A stretch of 64,000 nt of DNA from Comamonadaceae bacterium (GTDB taxonomy: Bacteria; Pseudomonadota; Gammaproteobacteria; Burkholderiales; Burkholderiaceae_C). The notes beneath the pieces are model-generated. The model was not told the DNA's origin and searched no databases. It worked only from the letters and a program-made list of their open reading frames with translations. Position 1 is the stretch's first letter, and each line of letters begins with the position of its first letter. The position numbers were made by a program, and so were the translations under genes. Below are positions 45,287 through 54,014 of the stretch, piece by piece. The stretch is taken from contig CANFCG010000003.1 of assembly GCA_947445115.1 (NCBI GenBank), positions 48,716-112,715 on the forward strand, given 5' to 3'.

Positions 45287-46846
45287 ATGAAAATTTATAG
45301 ATTAAGCAAAACAGTCATTGGGCTGAGTCTTACTTGTGCACTCCTGATGACGATGCTGCTGCAAGGATGTGGTGGCGGTGGCGTAGCGGGTAGTGCTAGC
45401 GGTGTGGGTACGCCTTTGACCAGTGGTACGGTTACGGGCTTTGGCTCGGTCGTGGTCGATGGCGTTGAGATTGAAGATGCGAAGGCTTTGGTTCAGGCTG
45501 ACCAGTTGGATGGCTCCAGCAGCAACACAACGCTGCAACTCGGGCAGCGCGTTCGCGTCGCCCATGATGGCAAAGGTACGGCGAGCAAAGTCACCGTGGA
45601 CGCGGCTGTGATTGGCGTCGTGAGCGTACTGCCCACCCTTGCCAGTCCTACTACTTTGACCGTAGCGGCTCAAATCGTGCGCATCAACACGACGGACACC
45701 AGTTTGCCGATCACTTATTTTGGTGGTGGCTACAGCCTCTTGTCTGATGTGGCTTTAAGCGATGTCGTTGAAATTCACGGCAGCCCTGTCTATAACAGCA
45801 CAACCGCCAAATATGAAGTGCAGGCTACGCGCATCCAAAAGCAAACGGGTATTGCTAGTATTCGCGTGATGGGCGTAGTGGCTAGTTTAGATGCGACCGC
45901 CAAAACCTTTGCTCTGAATGGCTTGACAGTCAATTACACATCCGCAACGCTGCAACCTAGTACGAGCAGTTTGGCTAATGGGCAAACCGTGGTGGCGTTC
46001 GCTAACACCAGCGCGGCGTTGTCGGGTACAACACTAACGGCCTCACGCGTTCGTATCTATACTGGCTCTGAGACGCTCCCCTCCAACTCGGTTGTGCAGG
46101 TCTCGGGTGTGGTCAACAGTTACAGCGTATTGGCGGGTACGTTTAGCGTGCAAGGGCAAACCGTCAAGATCGGTAGCGTGACGCCCGTACCTGCTGGCTC
46201 CAGCATTGCTAATAATGCTTATGTACGTGTGGAAGGCTCGCTCAACGCAACCACCGGCAATATCGACGCCACGACTGTTCGTGTGCGTGAGAGTAGTACG
46301 AACAGCGATCTAGCCAAGATTAGGCTTATCGGTCCTATTGGCAGTTACGACGGCACGAGCGCTACGATGGTGGTGCGCACTGTTCCTGTTGATATCGGTA
46401 GCAGTGCGCTCGTCAATACTTGCACCAGTACGCTGGCGGATGGACTCGTTGTCACCGTAGAGGCCGTGCAGCAGGCGGGCACGGACGTGGTGCTGGCTAA
46501 GTCCATTAGCTGCGCGTTGCCTGTGGGCATCGTGATTGAGAGCTTTTTGGGTCAGCCTTCCACTATTAACACGGCGACAAAGACATTCACATTGACGGTG
46601 ACTTCTAGTGCAAACGTCGTCAGTACTAAGTCGGTTCAGTGGACTGACTTGACTGCTTTTCAAGGCGTGAGTGCAGGCACATTGGCAAGCATCACGACAG
46701 CAACGCTTATGGTTGAGGGCTACACGTCAAGCGGTGTGTTGGTTGCTCGGGGAATTCGGGTGCTGGGTGCTGCCGATGGTGACCGTTTCTTAGGTGCAAA
46801 CAAGAACACCAGTCGTACTGATTACCGCAGCGGACATGCACGTTAG
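45287..46846 (+). CDS. DUF5666 lipoprotein (second copy)
   Basis: 519 aa, with AAAGGAG upstream of the ATG. Lipobox LLQGC followed by GGGG. It begins with the same GTVTGFGSVVVDGVEIED module as the previous gene and continues with further DUF5666-like beta units (VVQVSGVVNSYSVLAGTFSV; IRLIGPIGSYDGTSATMVV). Extracytoplasmic, function unknown. It follows the first copy by 45 bp and is probably in the same operon, headed by the DUF6502 gene. Confidence 0.8.
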   Translation: MKIYRLSKTVIGLSLTCALLMTMLLQGCGGGGVAGSASGVGTPLTSGTVTGFGSVVVDGVEIEDAKALVQADQLDGSSSNTTLQLGQRVRVAHDGKGTASKVTVDAAVIGVVSVLPTLASPTTLTVAAQIVRINTTDTSLPITYFGGGYSLLSDVALSDVVEIHGSPVYNSTTAKYEVQATRIQKQTGIASIRVMGVVASLDATAKTFALNGLTVNYTSATLQPSTSSLANGQTVVAFANTSAALSGTTLTASRVRIYTGSETLPSNSVVQVSGVVNSYSVLAGTFSVQGQTVKIGSVTPVPAGSSIANNAYVRVEGSLNATTGNIDATTVRVRESSTNSDLAKIRLIGPIGSYDGTSATMVVRTVPVDIGSSALVNTCTSTLADGLVVTVEAVQQAGTDVVLAKSISCALPVGIVIESFLGQPSTINTATKTFTLTVTSSANVVSTKSVQWTDLTAFQGVSAGTLASITTATLMVEGYTSSGVLVARGIRVLGAADGDRFLGANKNTSRTDYRSGHAR

Positions 46847-46853
46847 CAAATAA

Positions 46854-46883
46854 TCCGTCATTCCCGCGCAGGCGGGAATCCAT
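46854..46883. repeat. Palindromic interspersed repeat (copy 2), intergenic
   Basis: Identical over 30 nt to the copy at 3898-3927. It lies between the convergent ends of the DUF5666 gene and prfC. Its 8-bp GC-rich hairpin could act as a 3' mRNA stabiliser or weak terminator. Confidence 0.9.
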
Positions 46884-46907
46884 GGTTTGATGCCATCCCT
46901 CGGGGCT

Positions 46908-48560
46908 TCAACTCTTTTGCAGTTGCAGCCCTGAATGCTCTCTGAGCGCATGAAAGTGAATCTTCGGGTGCCGCTCTTGTGTCAGGCGCAAATCGTAGGG
47001 CGAAGTCAGCAAATACGCGAGTGCGCCTGCGCTGTCTTCGGCTAGTTTGTTCACGTTGCGGTCGGTGAACTCGCGTAGCTCCTCCGGCGTATCGGCGCTA
47101 ATCCAACGTGCGCCCACATAGTTCGAGCCACCAAGACGTGCTTCCACGCCGTATTCACCTTTGAGTCGGTGCTGCGCGACTTCAAACTGCAATTGTCCAA
47201 TTGCGCCGAGTAACATGCTGCCACCGTGTAGCGGCTTAAAGACTTGAATCGCGCCTTCTTCGCCTAGCTGTTGCAGTCCCTGTGTGAGCTGTTTGCTCTT
47301 CATCGGATTGGTCAGTTCCACCGTTTGAAACAGCTCGGGCGCGAAGAACGGTAGACCTGTAAATTGCAATTTGGATTGCGACGTCAGGCCTTCGGTAATT
47401 GTGTCACCCAATTGCACGCCACCATGCGTAGTAAAACCAATGATGTCGCCCGCATAAGCTTCTTCCACCGCTTCGCGGCGTTGGCTCATAAAGGTGACGA
47501 CCGAGGTGGGGCGTAGCTCTTTGGCGGAGCGTTGCACTTTGAGCCGCATACCGCTTGTGTACTTGCCCGAGCACACGCGCACAAAGGCAATGCGGTCGCG
47601 GTGCGATGGATCCATATTGGCTTGCACTTTAAACACCACGCCCGAGAAACCTTCTGCGGCGGGGTCAATCGTGGTTTGCGTAGGCTCTTGCCCTTGGGTT
47701 GGCAGGTCATTGCTGATGCGAGCATGTGGTTCGGGAGCCAAGTCCACCAAGGCGTCCAGCACTTCTTGCACGCCAAAATTATTGACGCCTGAGCCAAAGA
47801 AGACGGGCGTTTGCTTGGCTGCAAAAAAGTCCGCTTGATTGAATTCCGGCGCTGCGCCTTGCATGAGTTCGACGTTGCCTTCCGCGAGTTCGTATTCGTG
47901 GCCAAAGCGCTTGTGGAGTGCATCGCGCTCCGATAGCGGCACGACTTCATCCGTCTCGTCATCTCGCTTGGCTTCGCCCGCTTTAAACAGGCGCATCTGC
48001 TGTTTACGTAAATCGATGATGCCGCCAAACTGTTTGCCCTGCCCCACAGGCCAAGTCATCGGGACGCAGGGCATACCGAGGGCTTGTTCGACTTCATCGA
48101 GCAGTTCTAGCGGGTCGCGTCCTTCGCGGTCCAGCTTATTGATGAAGGTAATGATGGGCGTATTGCGTTGACGACAAACTTCAATCAAGCGCTTAGTTTG
48201 TGGTTCGACACCGTTGGCGGCATCAATCACCATGAGGGCAGAGTCAACCGCGGTCAAAACGCGGTAGGTGTCTTCGGAGAAATCTTTGTGACCAGGCGTG
48301 TCCAGCAAGTTGATGACGCAATCGCGATACAGCATTTGCATGACTGACGAGGCGACCGAAATGCCCCGCTGCTTTTCAATCTCCATCCAGTCGGAAGTCG
48401 CATGGCGCGTGGCTTTGCGGGCTTTTACCGAGCCAGCAATGTGAATCGCGCCCGAGAACAAAAGCAGCTTTTCAGTCAACGTGGTTTTACCCGCGTCGGG
48501 GTGAGAAATGATGGCGAAGGTGCGGCGGCGTTTAACTTCGGGAGCGTGAGGGAGAGACAT
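46908..48560 (-). CDS. prfC: Peptide chain release factor 3
   Basis: 550 aa from the ATG at 48560 (MSLPHAPEVKRRRTF). The longer open frame would run into the SAH riboswitch on the other strand. RF3 is a GTPase that removes RF1/RF2 from the ribosome after termination. GTPase motifs: SHPDAGKTT (G1), RGISVASSVMQ (G2), LLDTPGHKDFSEDTYR (G3), FINKLDREGRD (G4). It is divergent from the ahcY riboswitch and promoter. Confidence 0.96.
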   Translation of the reverse strand: MSLPHAPEVKRRRTFAIISHPDAGKTTLTEKLLLFSGAIHIAGSVKARKATRHATSDWMEIEKQRGISVASSVMQMLYRDCVINLLDTPGHKDFSEDTYRVLTAVDSALMVIDAANGVEPQTKRLIEVCRQRNTPIITFINKLDREGRDPLELLDEVEQALGMPCVPMTWPVGQGKQFGGIIDLRKQQMRLFKAGEAKRDDETDEVVPLSERDALHKRFGHEYELAEGNVELMQGAAPEFNQADFFAAKQTPVFFGSGVNNFGVQEVLDALVDLAPEPHARISNDLPTQGQEPTQTTIDPAAEGFSGVVFKVQANMDPSHRDRIAFVRVCSGKYTSGMRLKVQRSAKELRPTSVVTFMSQRREAVEEAYAGDIIGFTTHGGVQLGDTITEGLTSQSKLQFTGLPFFAPELFQTVELTNPMKSKQLTQGLQQLGEEGAIQVFKPLHGGSMLLGAIGQLQFEVAQHRLKGEYGVEARLGGSNYVGARWISADTPEELREFTDRNVNKLAEDSAGALAYLLTSPYDLRLTQERHPKIHFHALREHSGLQLQKS

Positions 48561-48608
48561 GAGAGACTTGCAAGAGACGAAAAGAACTGATTGTAGGTGT
48601 CGCATCGC

Positions 48609-48614
48609 TATAAT
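48609..48614 (+). promoter_or_regulatory. -10 element of the ahcY promoter
   Basis: Perfect TATAAT. The expected start of transcription, near 48621, coincides with the 5' edge of the SAH riboswitch. A clear -35 is not visible. Confidence 0.65.
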
Positions 48615-48621
48615 TGCCACA

Positions 48622-48702
48622 TCCGAGGAGCGCTGCAGTTTGAGGCACAACCCCCAAATGAGGCTCGGAAACATCACTAGATGCTTTCCTAACTGCGCTC
48701 AC
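48622..48702 (+). ncRNA. SAH riboswitch (S-adenosylhomocysteine aptamer) upstream of ahcY
   Basis: The strand contains the conserved blocks of the SAH aptamer in the right order: CCGAGGAGCGCTGCAG, then AGGCTCGG, then AACTGCGCTCACC. P1 forms between GAGCGC (48628-48633) and GCGCTC (48695-48700). The element sits between the promoter and ahcY. The known class senses SAH and switches on ahcY when this toxic by-product accumulates. Confidence 0.92.
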
Positions 48703-48797
48703 CCACTGAAAACTGTGTGGTGAGTCTCCCCCTCGAAACTCCTTTGCAATTTCTCAGTGGTTACATCAACCTCGAAAGTCATTTTCTGGAGCTTCTC

Positions 48798-50285
48798 ATG
48801 TCAAAAGACAAATCCACCAAACCCGCTAAAACTGCTGCTGCTAAGCCTGTTGCAAACGTCTTCGCCGATTACGCTATTGCTGATCTCTCCCTCGCTGCAT
48901 GGGGCCGCAAAGAACTGAATATCGCCGAGACAGAAATGCCTGGCCTGATGTCGATTCGCGAAGAATTCGCTAAAGCGCAGCCACTCAAAGGCGCTCGCAT
49001 TACAGGCTCATTGCACATGACGATTCAAACCGCTGTGCTGGTCGAGACACTGCAAGCATTGGGTGCAGAAGTGCGCTGGGCATCGTGCAATATCTTCTCT
49101 ACGCAAGACCACGCTGCTGCTGCGCTAGTCGCTGCGGGCACGCCAGTCTTCGCTTACAAGGGCATGGACTTGAATGTGTACTGGGATTACACGCACCGCA
49201 TTTTTGAATTCACGGGCAAAAAAGGTACAGCGGCTGAAGGCCCGAACATGATTTTGGATGACGGCGGCGACGCGACGCTGCTCATGCATCTTGGCTCATT
49301 GGCTGAGAAAGATTTGAAAGTTATCTCGAAGCCAGGTAGCGAAGAAGAGATTTGCTTGTTCAACGCCATCAAAGCCAAGCTCAAACTTGACCCAACGTGG
49401 TACAGCCGCCGCCTGAAGAACATCATGGGCGTGACGGAAGAGACCACCACAGGCGTGCTGCGCTTGAATGAAATGTCCGTTAAAGGCACATTGAAGCTGC
49501 GTGCGATCAACGTGAACGACTCCGTGACCAAATCTAAGTTCGACAACTTGTATGGCTGCCGCGAGTCTTTGGTTGACGCCATCAAGCGCGCAACAGACGT
49601 CATGATTGCTGGCAAAGTCGCTTTGGTGGCGGGCTACGGCGATGTGGGCAAGGGCTCGGCCCAAGCGCTGCGTGCCTTGTCGGCACAAGTGTGGGTGACC
49701 GAGATCGACCCGATCAACGCCCTGCAAGCCGCGATGGAAGGCTACAAAGTTGTGACCATGGAATACGCTGCTGACAAGGCTGATATTTTTGTGTCAGCAA
49801 CAGGCAACAAAAACGTCATCACCTACAAGCACATGGATGCGATGAAAAACAATGCCATCGTCTGCAACATCGGTCACTTCGATAACGAGATTGATGTCGC
49901 ATCGCTTGAGAAATGCAAGTGGGAAGAAATCAAGCCGCAAGTCGATCACGTGATCTTTCCAAAGAACGGCAAAAAAGCTGCCAAGCGCATCATCTTGTTA
50001 GCCAAAGGTCGCCTCGTGAATTTGGGCTGCGGCACGGGTCACCCAAGCTTCGTAATGAGCTCGTCGTTTGCCAATCAAACGATTGCGCAAATTGAACTGT
50101 TCACTAAGAGTAAAGAGTACAAAGTCGGCAAGGTTTATGTGCTGCCAAAACACTTGGACGAAAAAGTGGCGCGTTTGCATTTGGAAAAGGTTGGCGCTCA
50201 GTTGTCTGTACTCACTAAAGAGCAAGCGGACTACATTGGCGTCAAGCAAAGCGGCCCATACAAAGCCGACACATATCGCTATTAA
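48798..50285 (+). CDS. ahcY: Adenosylhomocysteinase
   Basis: 495 aa from the ATG at 48798 (MSKDKSTK), with TGGAG upstream. It hydrolyses S-adenosylhomocysteine to homocysteine and adenosine. Motifs: [35 protein letters not shown]-binding [37 protein letters not shown], and the C-terminal [10 protein letters not shown]. It contains the internal insertion (about 40 residues) found in many proteobacterial enzymes. It is controlled by the upstream SAH riboswitch and followed 18 bp later by metF. Confidence 0.98.
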   Translation: MSKDKSTKPAKTAAAKPVANVFADYAIADLSLAAWGRKELNIAETEMPGLMSIREEFAKAQPLKGARITGSLHMTIQTAVLVETLQALGAEVRWASCNIFSTQDHAAAALVAAGTPVFAYKGMDLNVYWDYTHRIFEFTGKKGTAAEGPNMILDDGGDATLLMHLGSLAEKDLKVISKPGSEEEICLFNAIKAKLKLDPTWYSRRLKNIMGVTEETTTGVLRLNEMSVKGTLKLRAINVNDSVTKSKFDNLYGCRESLVDAIKRATDVMIAGKVALVAGYGDVGKGSAQALRALSAQVWVTEIDPINALQAAMEGYKVVTMEYAADKADIFVSATGNKNVITYKHMDAMKNNAIVCNIGHFDNEIDVASLEKCKWEEIKPQVDHVIFPKNGKKAAKRIILLAKGRLVNLGCGTGHPSFVMSSSFANQTIAQIELFTKSKEYKVGKVYVLPKHLDEKVARLHLEKVGAQLSVLTKEQADYIGVKQSGPYKADTYRY

Positions 50286-50303
50286 TCACTTGGGGAAATC
50301 ATT

Positions 50304-51128
50304 ATGAAGCCCCCTATTTCATTCGAGTTCTTCCCGCCCAAAACCCCCGAGGGCGTGGAAAAGCTCGTTGGCGTGCGGCAAAAACTCTACGCGTTAAATC
50401 CCGAGTTCTTCTCGGTGACTTATGGCGCGGGCGGTTCTACGCAAGACGGCACATTGCAAACGGTGCAAGCCATTATTGCGGACGGCTTTGCGGCTGCGCC
50501 GCATTTCTCGTGTATTGGCGCAACGCGGGAATCGGTGCGGGCACAACTTTCGCAGTTTCGCGCGGCAGGCATCAAGCGCATGGTGGCACTGCGCGGCGAT
50601 TTGCCTAGCGGCTTTGGCGCGTTTGGTGAATTTCGCTACGCCAGTGAACTCATTGAATTCATCCGCGCTGAAACGCAAGATGAGTTCCATTTAGAAGTGG
50701 GCTGCTATCCCGAAGTGCATCCGCAAGCGAAGTCCCCCGAGGACGATTTGCGTGCTTATGCAACCAAGGTAAAGGCTGGCGCAAGCTCCGCGATTACGCA
50801 GTATTTTTATAACGCGGATAGCTACTTTCACTTTGTGGAGCAAGCGCAAAAATTAGGTGCGACGATACCTGTGGTTGCAGGCGTGATGCCCATCATTAGC
50901 AGCAGTCAGCTCATGCGTTTTAGCGATGCTTGCGGTGCTGAAATCCCGCGCTGGATACGTTTGCGTTTGCAATCGTTTGGCGACGACACCGCGTCCATCA
51001 AAGCTTTCGGACTAGATGTAACGACGGCGCTATGTGCGCGACTCATTGATGGCGGTGTGCCGGGGATTCATTTTTATACGATGAATCAGGCGGCGGCTAC
51101 GACGGAGATTGTGCGGCGCTTGGGCTAA
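50304..51128 (+). CDS. metF: Methylenetetrahydrofolate reductase
   Basis: 274 aa. FAD-dependent enzyme making 5-methyl-THF, the methyl donor for methionine synthase. Motifs: ISFEFFPPKTPEG at the start, SVTYGAGGS, ALRGDLPSG, VGCYPEVHPQA, ITQYFYNADSYFHF and PGIHFYTMN near the end. The length is slightly below E. coli MetF (296). It lies directly after ahcY, so the SAH riboswitch probably also controls methyl-group supply. Confidence 0.96.
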   Translation: MKPPISFEFFPPKTPEGVEKLVGVRQKLYALNPEFFSVTYGAGGSTQDGTLQTVQAIIADGFAAAPHFSCIGATRESVRAQLSQFRAAGIKRMVALRGDLPSGFGAFGEFRYASELIEFIRAETQDEFHLEVGCYPEVHPQAKSPEDDLRAYATKVKAGASSAITQYFYNADSYFHFVEQAQKLGATIPVVAGVMPIISSSQLMRFSDACGAEIPRWIRLRLQSFGDDTASIKAFGLDVTTALCARLIDGGVPGIHFYTMNQAAATTEIVRRLG

Positions 51129-51135
51129 AGAGGTT

Positions 51136-51675
51136 TTAAAAAATCTGTTGCTGCGCACTGGAAATACCTTCCAGTTCCAGCAGCGCCATCTTGCGATCGA
51201 GTCCGCCCGCATAGCCCGTCAGTGCGCCTGTGCTGCCTACGATGCGGTGGCACGGAATGATGATGGAAATTGGATTTTTGCCTACTGCCGCGCCTACCGC
51301 GCGTGCGGCGGCTGGCTTTTGGATGGCATGGCAAATCGCGCCGTAGGTATTGGTTTTACCGCAGCTCACTTTATTGATTTCATGCCACACGCTTTGCTGG
51401 AATGCTGTGCCACTGGATAGATCGAATGGCAAATCAAACACTTTGAGCTTGCCTGCAAAGTAATCGATTAACTGCTGGGAAGCCTTGTCCAGTATGACTT
51501 GCATGAGGTCTGTTTTTTTAGCGATAGGCCACGATTCCATGAGCGCTGTATCTGGCATATGCTTTTGGCCTTGTACAAACCACGCACCGGCAAGCCCGCT
51601 TACGCTGGCGGCGAGCAACATGTCGCCTAATGGCGTTGCAATAATTTTTTTGTGAAGATGTGTTTGAAATGTCAT
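51136..51675 (-). CDS. ogt: Methylated-DNA-[protein]-cysteine S-methyltransferase
   Basis: 179 aa from the ATG at 51675, which overlaps the upstream Ada-AlkA stop by 4 bp. The active-site cysteine is in ISIIIPCHRIVGSTG, with TGYAGGLDRKMALLELEG after it and FQQSVWHEINKVSCGKT before it. It repairs O6-alkylguanine by irreversible transfer to its own Cys. With the Ada-AlkA gene it forms an alkylation-repair operon. Confidence 0.95.
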   Translation of the reverse strand: MTFQTHLHKKIIATPLGDMLLAASVSGLAGAWFVQGQKHMPDTALMESWPIAKKTDLMQVILDKASQQLIDYFAGKLKVFDLPFDLSSGTAFQQSVWHEINKVSCGKTNTYGAICHAIQKPAAARAVGAAVGKNPISIIIPCHRIVGSTGALTGYAGGLDRKMALLELEGISSAQQQIF

Positions 51676-53048
51676 GTCTGTTCCTTTGAAGTTTGCTTCG
51701 CGTTTGATTTTTCTAATCGTTGCCACGCCCGTAGCACCGCGTAGCTGCGCCACGGCTGCCACTTGGCGGATTGCGCCTGTGCATCTTTGGCAGATTTCGT
51801 GATGCTGGCTTGCCGCGTGCCTAGCGCGTTTTGTAGCGCCACGTCGCCAGCGGGGAAGCTGTCGGGGTCGCGTAGTGCGCGCATCGCAACGTAGGCGGCT
51901 GTCCACTCGCCAATGCCTTTGATGGTGCACAGAGCCTCCCGCGCGGCTTGCAACTCGAACGTGGTGCGTGGCTTGCTAGATAAGTCGAGTCCATTGACGA
52001 CCGCTTCGGCCAATCCAAGAATCGCGGTTTGACGGCCGCGAACAATGCCCAGCTCTCCGAGGTCGCTGGCTGCGACGCGGACTAATGTGGCGGCTGATGG
52101 AAAGAGTCGGTTGATAGGAATGTTTTGATTGGTCATGGATGGCTCGCCAAATCGCGACACCAAGCGCAAAGCCAAGGTGCGTGCGGCTTGCACGGTGATT
52201 TGTTGTCCCAGTACGGCTCGAACAGTCAGCTCAAATCCATCAAAGCAACCAGGAACGCGCTGACCTGCTGTATTTGGAAAATCGGGAAGCAATAGCGAAT
52301 CAATGGCACTTGGCTGTGCATCTAAATCGAACGCGGCGCGAAGCATGGGAACGACCTGGGCAAGCACGGGCACAAGCGATGCGCTGATGGTGATGGGTAG
52401 CGTGTTTTTAGCTTTGGCGGAAAAGTCGGCACAAATCCACCCTGTGTGTGTTTTGCGTCCTGCGCCTAATCGGATGGTGCGCCACAGTCGCTGCTGTGGA
52501 TCCACATATTCCATGCCTTCAATGGCGCGTGTTGCAAAGAATTTCAGCATATGTGCATGCTCGTAGGGCAGATGCAGCGGGAGTTGCAAGAGCATATCCT
52601 TGGCAGGCCAATCGCTATGGGGTTTGTGGGCTTGCTGGGCTTTCAAATATGCCTGTGGTGTCAGTCCCCACTGTGCCGCAAAGATGCGCCGTAGGTGACG
52701 ATCGGAGATACCCATTTTGGCGGCAATTTGTACAACGCTGAGTTCGCCGCCAGAGCGGTCAATCAACTGCAAGGCTTGCTGGGCAAGGGTTTTGGATGCA
52801 TCCTCGTTGGTCCAGCGCATGATGCTGCTCGTGGGCGCAAGGCTAGGGCGGCAGCGCAGGCAAGCTCTAAATCCTAGTCCTTCGGCGACAGCGGCGTGGG
52901 TAAAAAAACGGCAGTTTTCACGTTTGGGAATACGCACTTTGCAGATGGGGCGGCAATAAATGCCCGTGCTGGTGACGCCAACAAAAAACGCGCCGTCAAA
53001 GCGCGCATCGCGTGATTGCATAGCAGCGTAGCAAGTGTCGTCATTCAT
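51672..53048 (-). CDS. Ada-AlkA fusion: metal-binding Ada domain, half AraC HTH, 3-methyladenine glycosylase
   Basis: 458 aa. Residues 1-75 form the Ada N-terminal zinc domain (TSTGIYCRPICKVRIPKREN, later FRACLRCRPS), which senses methylphosphotriesters through a zinc-bound Cys. Residues about 78-142 hold one AraC helix-turn-helix (ELSVVQIAAKMGISDRHLRR, then WGLTPQAYLKAQQ). AlkA glycosylase starts at about 147 and carries the HhH-GPD motif (CTIKGIGEWTAAYVAMRAL, catalytic Asp near PDSFPAGDVALQ). The usual second AraC helix-turn-helix (about 50 residues) is missing between YLKAQQ and the AlkA domain. Regulation by this protein may be altered while repair remains. Confidence 0.9.
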   Translation of the reverse strand: MNDDTCYAAMQSRDARFDGAFFVGVTSTGIYCRPICKVRIPKRENCRFFTHAAVAEGLGFRACLRCRPSLAPTSSIMRWTNEDASKTLAQQALQLIDRSGGELSVVQIAAKMGISDRHLRRIFAAQWGLTPQAYLKAQQAHKPHSDWPAKDMLLQLPLHLPYEHAHMLKFFATRAIEGMEYVDPQQRLWRTIRLGAGRKTHTGWICADFSAKAKNTLPITISASLVPVLAQVVPMLRAAFDLDAQPSAIDSLLLPDFPNTAGQRVPGCFDGFELTVRAVLGQQITVQAARTLALRLVSRFGEPSMTNQNIPINRLFPSAATLVRVAASDLGELGIVRGRQTAILGLAEAVVNGLDLSSKPRTTFELQAAREALCTIKGIGEWTAAYVAMRALRDPDSFPAGDVALQNALGTRQASITKSAKDAQAQSAKWQPWRSYAVLRAWQRLEKSNAKQTSKEQT

Positions 53049-53112
53049 GCCGCTATGTTACGCACTGCTTGAGTGATGAAGCGTGCTAATCGGACATCAT
53101 CCTTTTGGGAAG

Positions 53113-53901
53113 TTATTGCAAGTCGTTTTTGTAATGCCGCGATGCCGTGCGATACAGCCCTGTGCGCACTTCAATCGGGGTGTCGTTATAGGTGTAGGCG
53201 ATGCGCTCGACCCTGAGCAAAGGCTCGTCCAGCTTGACTTTCAAGAGTTTTGCTTGTTCTGGGGTTGGGTTGACGGCGCGGATTTTTTCGCTTGCCCGCA
53301 CCATGTTGACGCCAAATTCGGCTTCAAACATGGCGTACATAGGCGCTTTCGACTCGGCGAGTCGTTCTAGGTTTAAGCCTTTAAACGAGTTACCAGCCAA
53401 CCAGATGTCTTCCAAAATCGTGGGAATAGATTGGCCTTTGCCATCTCTGTAGGCCAGCACGCGCTGGATGTAGACGACGGGATCACCTGTTTTGAGTTGC
53501 AGCGCTTTCGCAATATCTTTGGTTGCACGTTCCCGCGAGCACGTAGTAATGGTGCGATCGACCAAGATGTTTTTACCGTTTTCAGCATAAGTGTCCGATC
53601 CTGGATTGTTTTCGTCCGCGCCAGTACTGTCTGGCGCTAAACGCAGAAAACGAGTTTGTACTTGCCTAGCGGAATGGGTCGCAACGAAGGTGCCTTTGCC
53701 TTGGCGGCGTATGAGTAAATTTTCTGCCGCTAGCTCGTCAATGGCTTTGCGCACCGTGCCTTGGCTGACGTTGTAGCGCACAGCCAAGTCCATTTCAGAC
53801 GGGATGGCTTCGGCGGGTTTCCACTCGCCTGCTTGCAGACTTCGCAGAATCAAAGCTTTGATTTGGCTATAGAGCGGACTAAAGGATGGAGTGGTTTGCA
53901 T
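53113..53901 (-). CDS. GntR-family (UTRA/HutC type) transcriptional regulator
   Basis: 262 aa. The N-terminal GntR winged helix (about 10-75) has SLQAGEWKPAEAIPSEMDLA and SQGTVRKAIDELAAENLLIR. The C-terminal UTRA ligand domain (about 110-255) includes DPVVYIQRVLAYRDGK and LLRVERIAYTYNDTPIEVR. It is divergent from mdh. In Burkholderiales such regulators sit beside TCA-cycle genes, so control of mdh/acnB is likely. The effector is unknown. Confidence 0.88.
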   Translation of the reverse strand: MQTTPSFSPLYSQIKALILRSLQAGEWKPAEAIPSEMDLAVRYNVSQGTVRKAIDELAAENLLIRRQGKGTFVATHSARQVQTRFLRLAPDSTGADENNPGSDTYAENGKNILVDRTITTCSRERATKDIAKALQLKTGDPVVYIQRVLAYRDGKGQSIPTILEDIWLAGNSFKGLNLERLAESKAPMYAMFEAEFGVNMVRASEKIRAVNPTPEQAKLLKVKLDEPLLRVERIAYTYNDTPIEVRTGLYRTASRHYKNDLQ

Positions 53902-53921
53902 AGTTCCTGTATTTTCACCTA

Positions 53922-53933
53922 TCTTATGTAAGA
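53922..53933. promoter_or_regulatory. Candidate GntR operator between gntR and mdh
   Basis: TCTTA-TG-TAAGA is a perfect 5-bp inverted repeat. It lies 21 bp upstream of the gntR start and about 80 bp upstream of mdh. An overlapping symmetric element TATGT-AAG-ACATA occupies 53925-53937. Either could be the regulator's binding site. Confidence 0.45.
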
Positions 53934-54014
53934 CATAGGACAGTTTTCTAGGGGTTTATGCGGATAAAATAAAGATTGAAATCTTCTTCACTTCCCCCAT
54001 TTTTTGGAGTTCCC

